A stretch of DNA of 64,000 bases. It comes from JAENVT01 sp039931555 (GTDB lineage Bacteria > Actinomycetota > Acidimicrobiia > Acidimicrobiales > Ilumatobacteraceae). Under the pieces are notes generated by a model, which was given only the letters and a program-made list of their open reading frames with translations, did not search any database and was not told where the DNA came from. Below, in pieces: positions 25,753 to 34,371 of the stretch; positions within the stretch are counted from its first letter, which is position 1, and each line of letters starts with the position of its first letter. Both the position numbers and the translations under genes were made by a program. The stretch spans positions 1 to 64,000 of the forward strand of contig JBDTRP010000078.1 of NCBI GenBank assembly GCA_039931555.1, read 5' to 3'.

Positions 25753-26502
25753 ATGGCACAGGCAGTTTCTACGCGCGGCCCCGTCACAGGCACCGCAACG
25801 GCCGGCAAGAAGCGAAGGAAGTTCTTCCTCCTCGATCTCTACGGCACCGCAGTCGGCAAGAAGTACGCCATGGCGCTCAGCGGTATCGCCCTGATGGGAT
25901 ACGTCTTCGCCCACATGATCGGCAACCTCAAGATGTATCTCGGGCCTGAGGACATCAACCACTACGGCGAGTTCCTCCGCGAGTTGCTCGTGCCGATCGC
26001 GCCCCGCACGGTGGTGCTGTGGATCCTGCGCATCGGCCTCCTCGGGGCAGTCGTGCTGCACATCCATGCCGCGTACAGCCTGACGATCCTCAACCGCGAG
26101 GCGCGCTCGGTGAAGTACCAGAGCGCTCGCGATTACGAGGTCGCCAACTTCGCCAGCCGCACCATGCGCTGGACCGGAATCATCGTGTTCTTGTTCGTGT
26201 TCTGGCACCTCGCCGACTTCACGTGGGGCTGGGTCAACCCGGGCTACGTGCGTGGCGACGTGTACCGCAACGTCGATGCGTCGCTGTCGCGAGTGCCGGT
26301 CGCGGCGTTGTACGTCGTTGCCAACATCGCCCTCGGGGTGCACCTGTACCACGGTGCCTGGAGCCTGTTTCAGTCGATGGGCTGGAACCGGCCGCGGTTC
26401 AACCAGTGGCGCCGCGGCTTCGCGATCGGGTTCGCCACCTTGATCGTGGTCGGCAACGTCTCGTTCCCTATCGCCGTGCTGGCGGGAATTGTGCAGAGCT
26501 GA
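25753..26502 (+). CDS. sdhC: Succinate dehydrogenase cytochrome b subunit
   Basis: A 249-residue, five-helix membrane anchor of type B succinate dehydrogenases. KYAMALSGIALMGYVFAHMIGN contains a heme-ligand type histidine, with more in AVVLHIHAAYSLTI, VFWHLADFT and GVHLYHGAWSLFQSMG. It anchors SdhAB and passes electrons to quinone. The start at ATG 25753 (MAQAVSTRG) skips a seven-residue extension from 25732. sdhA starts two bases after its stop. There is no separate sdhD, as expected for this one-subunit anchor type. Confidence 0.92.
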   Translation: MAQAVSTRGPVTGTATAGKKRRKFFLLDLYGTAVGKKYAMALSGIALMGYVFAHMIGNLKMYLGPEDINHYGEFLRELLVPIAPRTVVLWILRIGLLGAVVLHIHAAYSLTILNREARSVKYQSARDYEVANFASRTMRWTGIIVFLFVFWHLADFTWGWVNPGYVRGDVYRNVDASLSRVPVAALYVVANIALGVHLYHGAWSLFQSMGWNRPRFNQWRRGFAIGFATLIVVGNVSFPIAVLAGIVQS

Positions 26503-26503
26503 G

Positions 26504-28426
26504 ATGTCGGTCGTACTCGACGCCAAGATCCCCGCAGGTCCGATCGAGGACAAGTGGGACCACTACAAGAACGACATGAAGTTGGTCAACCCCAACAACA
26601 AGCGCAAGTTCAAGGTGCTCGTCGTCGGTACCGGCCTGGCCGGTGCTTCGGCCGCCGCAACGTTGGCCGAGCTCGGCTACCAGGTCGACGCGTTCACGTT
26701 CCACGATTCGCCGCGACGCGCTCACTCGATCGCTGCGCAGGGCGGCATCAACGCCGCCAAGAACTACCGCGGCGATGGCGACTCGGTGCATCGCCTGTTC
26801 TACGACACGGTCAAGGGTGGCGACTTCCGTTCTCGCGAGGGCAACGTGCATCGCCTCGCTCAAGTCAGTGTCGACATCATCGACCAGATGGTGGCGCAAG
26901 GTGTGCCGTTTGCCCGCGAGTACGGCGGGTTGCTCGACAACCGGTCGTTCGGCGGGGCACAGGTCAGCCGCACGTTCTACGCCCGAGGGCAGACCGGCCA
27001 GCAGTTGCTGCTCGGCGCGTACCAGCAGTTGGCCCGCCAAATCGGCCTCGGCGGCGTGCGCCTGTTCAACCGCGTCGAGTTGGTCGACACCGTCGTGATC
27101 GACGGTCGGTGCGCCGGCATCGTCACCCGCGACCTGATGAGCGGCGAGATCCAGTCGCACGCCGGCGACGCGGTGGTGCTGGCCACGGGTGGCTACGGCA
27201 ACGTGTTCTTCCTCTCCACCAACGCCATGAATTGCAACGTGACCGCGGCGTGGCGGGCCCATCAGCGCGGCGCCTACTTCGCCAACCCGTGCTACACGCA
27301 GATCCACCCGACGTGCATCCCGCAGGCCGACGACACGCAGTCGAAGCTCACGCTGATGAGCGAGTCGTTGCGCAACGACGGGCGGGTGTGGGTGCCGAAG
27401 AACGCCGACGAGACGCGCCCCGTCGACCAGATCCCCGAAGAGGACCGCGACTACTACCTCGAGCGGTTGTACCCGAGCTTCGGCAACCTGGCGCCACGCG
27501 ACATCTCGTCGCGCGCAGCCAAGCGCGCAGTCGACACGGGTCGCGGTGTCGGCCCGTTGAAGAACGGCGTCTACCTCGACTTTGCTGCGGCGTTCGAGCG
27601 CGTCGGGTACGACACGGTGTACGAGCGATACTCGAACCTGTTCGAGATGTACGAGCGCATCACCGGTGAGAACCCCACCAAGGTTCCCATGCGCATCTAC
27701 CCGGCCAGCCACTACACGATGGGTGGGCTGTGGGTCGACTACGAGCTGATGACGACGGTCCCGGGGTTGTACTGCGCGGGCGAAGCCAACTTCAGCGATC
27801 ACGGCGCGAACCGGCTGGGCGCGTCGGCGCTGATGCAGGGGTTGGCCGATGGCTACTTCGTGCTGCCCTACACGATCGGCAACTACCTCGCGCCCTTGCT
27901 CGGCAAGCCCGGTCCGGGTGTCGACCATCCGGAGTTCAAGGCTGCTGAGGCCGCGGCGGCCCAACGTTTCCACGGCTACCTCGACATCAAGGGCACGCGG
28001 TCGCCCGACTGGTTCCACCGCGAGCTCGGCAAGATCATCTGGGACTACTGCGGCATGGAGCGCACCGAGCAGGGCCTCGACAAGGCGTTGTCGGAGCTCC
28101 CGGCGCTGTACAGCGAGTTCCAGAAGGACCTGCGCGTGACCGGCGACGGTGAGTCGATGAACCAGACGCTGGAGAAGGCCGGCCGCGTCGACGACTTCTT
28201 CCAACTCGGCATGTTGATGTGTCGCGACGCTCTGGAGCGCAGGGAGAGTTGCGGCGGCCACTTCCGCTCCGAGTATCAAGACGAAGAAGGTGAGGCCAAG
28301 CGCGACGACGAGCACTTCGCCCACGTCGCTGCGTGGGAGTGGGCGGGCGACCCCATGAAGGCCATCCGCAACGTCGAAGAGCTGGAGTTCGAAGCCGTGC
28401 ACCTCGCCACCCGGAGCTACAAGTAA
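26504..28426 (+). CDS. sdhA: Succinate dehydrogenase flavoprotein subunit
   Basis: A 640-residue FAD enzyme oxidising succinate to fumarate. The dinucleotide loop VLVVGTGLAGASAAATLAEL is near residue 38. The FAD-linking histidine lies in RRAHSIAAQGGINAAKNY. HRLFYDTVKGGDFRSRE and LLDNRSFGGAQVSRTFYARG are typical of the long type B form. ASHYTMGGLWVDYE and CAGEANFSDHGANRLGASAL contribute active-site and FAD residues. It starts two bases after sdhC and shares one base with sdhB, so the three subunits are made from one message. Confidence 0.95.
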   Translation: MSVVLDAKIPAGPIEDKWDHYKNDMKLVNPNNKRKFKVLVVGTGLAGASAAATLAELGYQVDAFTFHDSPRRAHSIAAQGGINAAKNYRGDGDSVHRLFYDTVKGGDFRSREGNVHRLAQVSVDIIDQMVAQGVPFAREYGGLLDNRSFGGAQVSRTFYARGQTGQQLLLGAYQQLARQIGLGGVRLFNRVELVDTVVIDGRCAGIVTRDLMSGEIQSHAGDAVVLATGGYGNVFFLSTNAMNCNVTAAWRAHQRGAYFANPCYTQIHPTCIPQADDTQSKLTLMSESLRNDGRVWVPKNADETRPVDQIPEEDRDYYLERLYPSFGNLAPRDISSRAAKRAVDTGRGVGPLKNGVYLDFAAAFERVGYDTVYERYSNLFEMYERITGENPTKVPMRIYPASHYTMGGLWVDYELMTTVPGLYCAGEANFSDHGANRLGASALMQGLADGYFVLPYTIGNYLAPLLGKPGPGVDHPEFKAAEAAAAQRFHGYLDIKGTRSPDWFHRELGKIIWDYCGMERTEQGLDKALSELPALYSEFQKDLRVTGDGESMNQTLEKAGRVDDFFQLGMLMCRDALERRESCGGHFRSEYQDEEGEAKRDDEHFAHVAAWEWAGDPMKAIRNVEELEFEAVHLATRSYK

Positions 28427-29202
28427 TGGCCAACCACCTCACCAACCTCACGTTGAAGATCTGGCGCCAGCCGAGCCCCGGCGCCGAGGGTCATTTCGAG
28501 AGCTACGGCGTCGACTCGATCAGCGATGAGGCATCGTTTCTCGAACTGCTCGACGTGCTGAACGAGCGCCTGATCGACGAAGGTCACGAAGCGATCGCCT
28601 TCGACCACGACTGCCGCGAGGGCATCTGCGGCACGTGCTCGCTGATGATCAACGGCCGGGCCCACGGGCCGCAACGCGGCACGGCGACGTGTCAGCTACA
28701 CATGCGCAAGTTCGCCTCCGGCCAAGAGATCGTCGTCGAGCCGTGGCGGGCCACATCGTTCCCCATCATCAAGGACCTCGTCGTCGATCGCAGCCCGTTC
28801 GATCGAATCATCGAGAGCGGTGGCTTCATCACCGCCCCGACCGGTGGCGCGCCCGACGCCAACCTCATCTCCATCCCCAAGGTCGTTGCCGACGCGTCGA
28901 TGGATGCCGCCGAGTGCATCGGCTGCGGCGCCTGCGTGGCCGCCTGCCCGAACGGAGCGGCCAGCCTGTTCACCGCCGCCAAGGTCAGCCACCTCAACCT
29001 GTTGCCCCAGGGCCAGGCCGAGCGCTACAGCCGCGTCGAGGCGATGGTCGAGACGATGGACGAGTACTTCGGTTCGTGCACCAACCACGGCGAGTGCGAG
29101 GCAGCATGCCCGAAGAGCATCTCCATCGACTTCATCGCCCTGATGAACAAGGACTACCTGAAGGCCAAGTTCGCCAACCGCAAAGAGCTCAGCCGCACCT
29201 GA
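28426..29202 (+). CDS. sdhB: Succinate dehydrogenase iron-sulfur subunit
   Basis: A 258-residue electron-transfer subunit. The [2Fe-2S] cluster ligands are in CREGICGTC followed by the cysteine of GTATC. CIGCGACVAACPNG supplies the [4Fe-4S] cluster, and CTNHGECEAACPKSISIDFI completes the second cluster region. The ATG overlaps the last base of the sdhA stop codon. Downstream is a 229-base stretch with palindromic repeats and a gene remnant but no obvious T-rich terminator. Confidence 0.95.
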   Translation: MANHLTNLTLKIWRQPSPGAEGHFESYGVDSISDEASFLELLDVLNERLIDEGHEAIAFDHDCREGICGTCSLMINGRAHGPQRGTATCQLHMRKFASGQEIVVEPWRATSFPIIKDLVVDRSPFDRIIESGGFITAPTGGAPDANLISIPKVVADASMDAAECIGCGACVAACPNGAASLFTAAKVSHLNLLPQGQAERYSRVEAMVETMDEYFGSCTNHGECEAACPKSISIDFIALMNKDYLKAKFANRKELSRT

Positions 29203-29245
29203 CCTCGACGCGTCGCATCCCTCTCCGCCGGCCTGCTCGGTGTGC

Positions 29246-29349
29246 TGTGAGTCGGATGTCGCGCCAGCGTTGACACCGGACTCACATCTCGCCAGGAGCA
29301 AGATCGGTGTGAGTCGAATGTCGCGGCAGCGGTGCACAACCGGCTCACA
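29246..29349. repeat. Tandem pair of palindromic elements, family C
   Basis: Element 1 spans 29246-29286 with arms TGTGAGTC and GACTCACA. Element 2 spans 29308-29349 with arms TGTGAGTC and GGCTCACA. Both loops hold a variant of ATGTCGCGCCAGCG. The same pair arrangement with the same core recurs at 53193-53294, 24 kb away. Located downstream of sdhB. Confidence 0.85.
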
Positions 29350-29406
29350 GGTCACCTCGGCGGGTCGACCGACTTCATCATCGACATCCTCGGCTACTAC
29401 GCCTGA
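29350..29406 (+). pseudogene. Possible 3' remnant of a secreted-protein gene
   Basis: The only gene-like signal in the sdhB-GH2 gap is a frame ending in HLGGSTDFIIDILGYYA and a stop. The pattern (V/I)IDxxGYYA at a C-terminus is common in large secreted actinobacterial proteins. The frame has no start, and upstream it runs straight into a palindromic repeat, so a gene could have been deleted up to the repeat. The match covers under 20 residues and may be chance. Confidence 0.35.
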
Positions 29407-29431
29407 TGGCTCGTGAGCGTCAGCACCGTCG

Positions 29432-31543
29432 TCAGCGGACGATGGTGCTGACATAGCGATTGGTGGCGATCTCGTCGCCGTGCTCCACCACCAGGTCGAG
29501 CCACAGTTCGCCCGGTTGATCGGCGACGACGAACTGGATGGTGCCGACGCGCACGCATGAATCCGGCGGCACGTCGCCGCCCCAACGCCAGGCATGCGAG
29601 CCACCGGGCCAGCTCAGCTTGGCGGTGCAGACCGTGTCTTCCAGCAGCCGACGCACGTCGCTGACCACGTGCACATCCAACGCCAACGCTGCGCCGACCG
29701 AGACCTTCTCGGGCAGGCGATCGGCGACGACGATCACCGGGCGGCACGCATCGATCACCGCCTGGTAGGCCAACTTGGGATGCCGTTCGTGGTCGAGCAC
29801 GCTCCACGACACCATCGGGCCGGCATCGTTGAACATGAAGAAGCAGAATCCGCCGGTGGGCCGGTACTTCAGCCGCCGCAACGTCTCGATGTGATGGCGC
29901 ACCACCCGGGCCTGGTAGCGCTGCGTGGCCTCGCGCCACTCGTCGAACGTGGCGAAGTCGGCGGGCGGCACGAACTTGTCGAAGGCATGCAGTTGCATCC
30001 CGTGACGTTCCTGCAGGTGATCCCAGTCGAGGTTCGGCCAACGGTGTGGCTCCATGAAATCCGCCGCCGCCGGCACGGCCTGGGCGCCGAACTCGCTGAC
30101 GAACCGCACCATGCGCGGCATCGACGCGGCGAAGCCGGGCAGATCGCGTTCGTGGCCGTGGTACCACCCGAAGTACAGATGGCTATCGGTTCCGTCGAGC
30201 ATCGGCAGATGCGGCATCACTCCGCTGTGAGCGATGGTTGTGCGGGTCTCGTCGGCCCTCTCGAACGATCGCTTGACCCATCGGTCGAGCACCGTCTTGT
30301 TCCACGACGGGAGCTGCTGTCCGGCGATGTACTTGATCGCTGCCCGGCCGACCGGTTCGGTGCGATCGAGGTTGGGTGCAACCGGCTCGTTGTGCGCGCA
30401 CCACACCGCGATCGACGGGTGGTGGCCGAGCTGATCGACCGCCTCGCGCGCCTGGCGCACGGCCTCCTTGCGGATCGTGCGGGCATACCCCCACTGCAGC
30501 GGGAAGTCCTGCCACAACAACATGCCCAGTTCGTCGGCGGCGTCGTACAACTCGGGCCGCGAGATGTGACCGTGCACGCGCAGCAGATCGAGGCCGGCCT
30601 CGCGCGCCAATTCGACGTCGCGGCGCAACTCCGCTGGTGTTGCGTCGCCCAGCGCCATCCGCGTCGGCGCGAGGTTGGCGCCCTTGGTGTACATCGGCTC
30701 GCCGTTGACGGTGAACGCCCAGTCCTGCAGCACCACTTCGCGCAGACCCGTGCGCACACGTCGCGAATCGCTGATCACCTCGTCGACCGAGATCTCGACC
30801 TCGACCTCGGTCAACTCCTGCTCGCCGAGCGTCCACGGCCACCACAACCTGGGCTCGTTGATGTCGAGGTTCCAGTCGACCTCGTTCAACCCGCCGGCCA
30901 GCGACTGCTCGTGTTGATCGAGCAACTCGCCGTCGACGCGGGTGCAGACGCGCACAGTGCGGGCCGTGTCGCTATCGAGCCGGGCATGCAGGCGCAGGTG
31001 GGCGCGCGTGTCGTTGACGTCGCGGCACAGGACCCGGCAGCGGTCGATGCGCACTGGCCCGGTTGTGTCGATGCGCACCGGTCGCCACAGGCCTCCGGGG
31101 TTCCACGTGGGATCCATCGCATCCCAGTTCTGGAACACGCCGGTGATCGTGCGCTTGGCCTTGCGGTTGCGTTGCGGCGGGCAGGCCACCTCGACCGCCA
31201 GCACGTGCTCGGTGGCCAGGCGCGAGAGGCTGGTGATGTCGAAGCTGTGCGGGAAGAAGTAGCCCTCGGGGTCGCCCAGGTAGGCGCCGTCGAGCCACAC
31301 ATCGGCCTGGTAGAACACGCCTTCGAGGGTGACGAAGTGGCGTCGCCCTGAGGGCGCCGCTTCCAGGTGAAACCGCCTTCGGTAGATCAGCGGATCATCG
31401 TTGCCGGCGAACGGAGCGAGGTTGCGCCAGTGGCTGGGCACGGCGACCTCGGGCCAGTCGTCGTCGAGGTATTCGAGGCTGACAGCGCTACGCCGCCGTT
31501 CGTCATCGGCGACATTGGCGCGCCACTGTCCCGACAGATCCAC
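29432..31543 (-). CDS. Glycoside hydrolase family 2 (beta-mannosidase-like)
   Basis: About 703 residues from GTG 31543 (VDLSGQWRANV). The N-terminal jelly-roll shows WPEVAVPSHWRNLAP, PLIYRRRFHLE and VFYQADVWLDGAYLGDPEGY. The TIM barrel contains the acid/base glutamate in AVWCAHNEPVA (about residue 313) and the likely nucleophile in VRFVSEFGAQAVP (about 425). NEPMYTKGANLAPTRM is typical of beta-mannosidases, though substrate is inferred. No signal peptide is seen. An ATG at 31609 would add 22 unrelated residues and overlap the divergent AAA ATPase start. Xylose isomerase and a GH1-like gene lie a few genes away, giving this part a sugar-use flavour. Confidence 0.85.
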   Translation of the reverse strand: MDLSGQWRANVADDERRRSAVSLEYLDDDWPEVAVPSHWRNLAPFAGNDDPLIYRRRFHLEAAPSGRRHFVTLEGVFYQADVWLDGAYLGDPEGYFFPHSFDITSLSRLATEHVLAVEVACPPQRNRKAKRTITGVFQNWDAMDPTWNPGGLWRPVRIDTTGPVRIDRCRVLCRDVNDTRAHLRLHARLDSDTARTVRVCTRVDGELLDQHEQSLAGGLNEVDWNLDINEPRLWWPWTLGEQELTEVEVEISVDEVISDSRRVRTGLREVVLQDWAFTVNGEPMYTKGANLAPTRMALGDATPAELRRDVELAREAGLDLLRVHGHISRPELYDAADELGMLLWQDFPLQWGYARTIRKEAVRQAREAVDQLGHHPSIAVWCAHNEPVAPNLDRTEPVGRAAIKYIAGQQLPSWNKTVLDRWVKRSFERADETRTTIAHSGVMPHLPMLDGTDSHLYFGWYHGHERDLPGFAASMPRMVRFVSEFGAQAVPAAADFMEPHRWPNLDWDHLQERHGMQLHAFDKFVPPADFATFDEWREATQRYQARVVRHHIETLRRLKYRPTGGFCFFMFNDAGPMVSWSVLDHERHPKLAYQAVIDACRPVIVVADRLPEKVSVGAALALDVHVVSDVRRLLEDTVCTAKLSWPGGSHAWRWGGDVPPDSCVRVGTIQFVVADQPGELWLDLVVEHGDEIATNRYVSTIVR

Positions 31544-31607
31544 GAGGGCGAGGATAGGCGCGGCTCGGCCCTGGGCGTGCGCCGCCGAAAGCCGGTATGG
31601 TCGAACC

Positions 31608-33014
31608 ATGGCAACACGTGCTCACACCCTCGGCGAACTGAAGGCGTCGGGCTGGCAGTCGTCACCGGTGAAAGAAGAGATCCGCCGCAACGCCGTTGCC
31701 CGAATCGCCGCTGGTGAGGCTCTGTTCGAAGGGGTGCTCGGCTACGAGCAGACCGTCATGCCGCAGCTCGAGAACGCCCTCCTCGCCGGTCACGACGTGA
31801 TCTTCCTCGGCGAGCGCGGGCAGGCCAAGACGCGCATCATCCGCTCGCTCACCGGTCTGCTCGACGAGTGGATGCCGATCGTGGCCGGCAGCGAGATCAA
31901 CGACGATCCCTACGCCCCGGTCAGCAAGCACGCCCGTGATCTGATCGCCGAGATGGGCGACGCCACCCCGATCGATTGGGTGCATCGCGACGACCGCTAC
32001 GGCGAGAAGTTGGCGACGCCCGACACCTCGATCGCCGACCTGATCGGCGAGGTCGACCCCATCAAGGTGGCCGAGGGTCGCTACCTCAGCGACGAACTGA
32101 CCCTGCACTACGGGCTGGTGCCACGCACCAACCGCGGCATCTTCGCGATCAACGAGATCCCCGATCTCGCCGAGCGCATCCAGGTCGGTCTGCTCAACGT
32201 GCTGGAAGAGCGCGACGTGCAGGTGCGCGGATACAAGATCCGCCTGCCGCTCGACGTGCTGCTGGTTGCCAGCGCCAACCCCGAGGACTACACCAACCGC
32301 GGCCGCATCATCACGCCGCTGAAAGACCGGTTCGGCAGCCAGATCCGCACCCACTACCCGCTCGACGTGGCCACCGAGGTGGCCATCATGCGCCAAGAGG
32401 CGCGGTCCGGCTCGGTGGGCAACGTCACCGTGCACCTGCCCGACTACATGGAGCAAGTGGTCGCCACCTTCAGCCAGTTGGCGCGGGCCAGCACCCAGGT
32501 CAACCAGCGCAGCGGCGTCAGCGTGCGCCTGTCGGTCAGCAATGTCGAGGTGCTCGGCGCCAACGCACTGCGCCGCGGCCTGCGCGCCGGTGAACACGTC
32601 GTCGTGCCTCGAATCTGCGACCTCGAGGCACTGGCCGCGTCGAGCAGCGGCAAGATCGAGATCGAGTCGTTGGAGGAGGGCCGCGACGGCCTGATCCTCG
32701 ACAACCTCGTCAAGGCCGCGGTGCTGACGGTGTACAAGGAACGCATCTCGCCCGACCAGGTCCGCGACGTGATCGGCGCCTTCGAAGAAGGTGTGGTCGC
32801 CCACGCCGGCGAAGACATCGCCTCGGTCGAAGAAGCCCGCCTGGTCGAGATGGTCCCAGCGCTGCGTGCTCCCGTTCTGGCGTTGACCGGTGGCGACGAG
32901 TCACCTGCCGCAGTCGCCGCGGCAGTCGAGTTCGTGCTCGAGGGCTTGCACCTGTCGAAGCGGTTGAACAAGGACTCCTCGGGAACCAGCGCAACCTACC
33001 GCGGCCGCAGCTAG
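31608..33014 (+). CDS. MoxR-like AAA ATPase (magnesium-chelatase I type)
   Basis: A 468-residue cytoplasmic ATPase. IFLGERGQAKTRIIRSL near residue 65 is a modified Walker A (GERGQAKT). GIFAINEIPDLAERIQVGLL is the Walker B segment, with VLLVASANPEDYTNRGRI as sensor 1 and LKDRFGSQIRTHYPL as the arginine finger region. MoxR ATPases act as chaperones with a VWA-domain partner. A VWA protein is encoded on the same strand at 35932, but a three-gene leftward operon lies between them, whereas such pairs are usually adjacent. The start is ATG 31608, nearly touching the GH2 upstream region. Confidence 0.85.
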   Translation: MATRAHTLGELKASGWQSSPVKEEIRRNAVARIAAGEALFEGVLGYEQTVMPQLENALLAGHDVIFLGERGQAKTRIIRSLTGLLDEWMPIVAGSEINDDPYAPVSKHARDLIAEMGDATPIDWVHRDDRYGEKLATPDTSIADLIGEVDPIKVAEGRYLSDELTLHYGLVPRTNRGIFAINEIPDLAERIQVGLLNVLEERDVQVRGYKIRLPLDVLLVASANPEDYTNRGRIITPLKDRFGSQIRTHYPLDVATEVAIMRQEARSGSVGNVTVHLPDYMEQVVATFSQLARASTQVNQRSGVSVRLSVSNVEVLGANALRRGLRAGEHVVVPRICDLEALAASSSGKIEIESLEEGRDGLILDNLVKAAVLTVYKERISPDQVRDVIGAFEEGVVAHAGEDIASVEEARLVEMVPALRAPVLALTGGDESPAAVAAAVEFVLEGLHLSKRLNKDSSGTSATYRGRS

Positions 33015-33028
33015 CGCCGAGCCGCCGG

Positions 33029-34360
33029 TCAGCGCGTCCGTTCGATGTGGCGGGCGACGAGGTTCTCCAGCATCTCCTGGTGGCCGGAGGAACGAGTGGG
33101 CTCACCGTTCGACATCGCCCTGTCGTGCAGGTCGGCAAGGCTCGACTTGGACATGATCGCCGTGCCCAGGTCGCCCGACCATCCTGCATAGCGGGCGTCA
33201 CGCAGCGAGTCGAGTTCGCGACTGTCGACGATCGAGGCCGCCGCCAGCAGTGAGCGGGCCATGGTGTCCATCCCGCCGATGTGGGCGTAGAACAGGTCGG
33301 TGCGGTCGCTCGACTGGCGACGGAGCTTGGAGTCGAAGTTCAACCCGCCGGTCGTGAACCCGCCGGCGCGCAGGATCTCGAGCATGCCGAGTGTCATCTG
33401 CTCGACCGAGACCGGGAAGCGGTCGACATCCCATCCCAACCGGTCGTCGCCGGCGTTGGCATCGATCGAACCGAAGATGCCGGCGTTGGCCGCCGAGGCG
33501 ATCTCGTGGGCGAAGTCGTGCCCGGCCAACGTGGCGTGGTTGACCTCGATGTTGACCTTGATCTCGTCGGCGAGGTCGTACTTCTGCAGGAAGGCGTGCA
33601 CTGCGGCGACGTCGTAGTCGTACTGGTGCTTGGTCGGCTCGAACGGCTTGGGCTCGAGCAGGATCGCGCCGGTGAAGCCGATCCGTTGCTTGTGCTCGAC
33701 GACCAACCTCAGGAAGCGGGCCAGCTGGTCGAGCTCGCGTTTGATGTCGGTGTTCAGCAGTGTCTCGTAGCCTTCGCGGCCACCCCACAGCACGTAGTTG
33801 TGCCCGCCGAGCCGGTGTGTGGCCTCGAGGCAGTGGGCCACCTGTCCGGCGGCGAAGGCGAACACCTCGGGATCGGGATTGGTCGCCGCACCGGCCTGGT
33901 AGCGGGGGTTGGAGAACAGGTTGGCCGTGCCCCACAACAACTGCACGCCGGTGCGTTGCTGGTGCTGCGCGGCGAGGTCGACCATCTCGTCGAGGTGCGC
34001 CGCGGACTCCTTGAAGCTGGCGCCTTCCGGAGCGATGTCGCGGTCGTGGAAGCAGTAGAACGGCGAACCGAGCTTGGCGAAGAACTCGAACGCGGCCTCC
34101 ATCTTCTGCTTGGCTGCGTCCATCGGGTCAGCCGACGGTGCGAACGTCGAGTGCCACGGGCGATCGAGCGTGCCGGCGCCGAAGATGTCGAAGCCGTCCC
34201 ACGCGAACGAGTGCCAATAGCAGACGGCGAACCGCAGGTGGTCCTCCATGCGCCGGCCGGCAACCACCCGGTCGGCGTCGTACCAGCGGAAGGCCAGGGG
34301 GTTATCGCTGTCGGGACCCTCGTAGGCGATTCGATCGGTGACGTCGGTGAAGAACTCCAT
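33029..34360 (-). CDS. xylA: Xylose isomerase
   Basis: A 443-residue, class II-length enzyme that converts xylose to xylulose. FAVCYWHSFAWDGFDIFG and FYCFHDRDIAPEG carry the catalytic histidine and aspartate. VLWGGREGYETLLN, AILLEPKPFEPTKHQYD with the metal-binding glutamate, NIEVNHATLAGHDFAHEI and SIDANAGDDRLGWDVDRFP complete the metal sites. No xylulokinase gene is next to it. It is the last gene of a leftward group, cyclase - GH1-like - xylA, with 11 bases to the preceding gene. Confidence 0.95.
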   Translation of the reverse strand: MEFFTDVTDRIAYEGPDSDNPLAFRWYDADRVVAGRRMEDHLRFAVCYWHSFAWDGFDIFGAGTLDRPWHSTFAPSADPMDAAKQKMEAAFEFFAKLGSPFYCFHDRDIAPEGASFKESAAHLDEMVDLAAQHQQRTGVQLLWGTANLFSNPRYQAGAATNPDPEVFAFAAGQVAHCLEATHRLGGHNYVLWGGREGYETLLNTDIKRELDQLARFLRLVVEHKQRIGFTGAILLEPKPFEPTKHQYDYDVAAVHAFLQKYDLADEIKVNIEVNHATLAGHDFAHEIASAANAGIFGSIDANAGDDRLGWDVDRFPVSVEQMTLGMLEILRAGGFTTGGLNFDSKLRRQSSDRTDLFYAHIGGMDTMARSLLAAASIVDSRELDSLRDARYAGWSGDLGTAIMSKSSLADLHDRAMSNGEPTRSSGHQEMLENLVARHIERTR

Positions 34361-34371
34361 GACGTCGGAAG

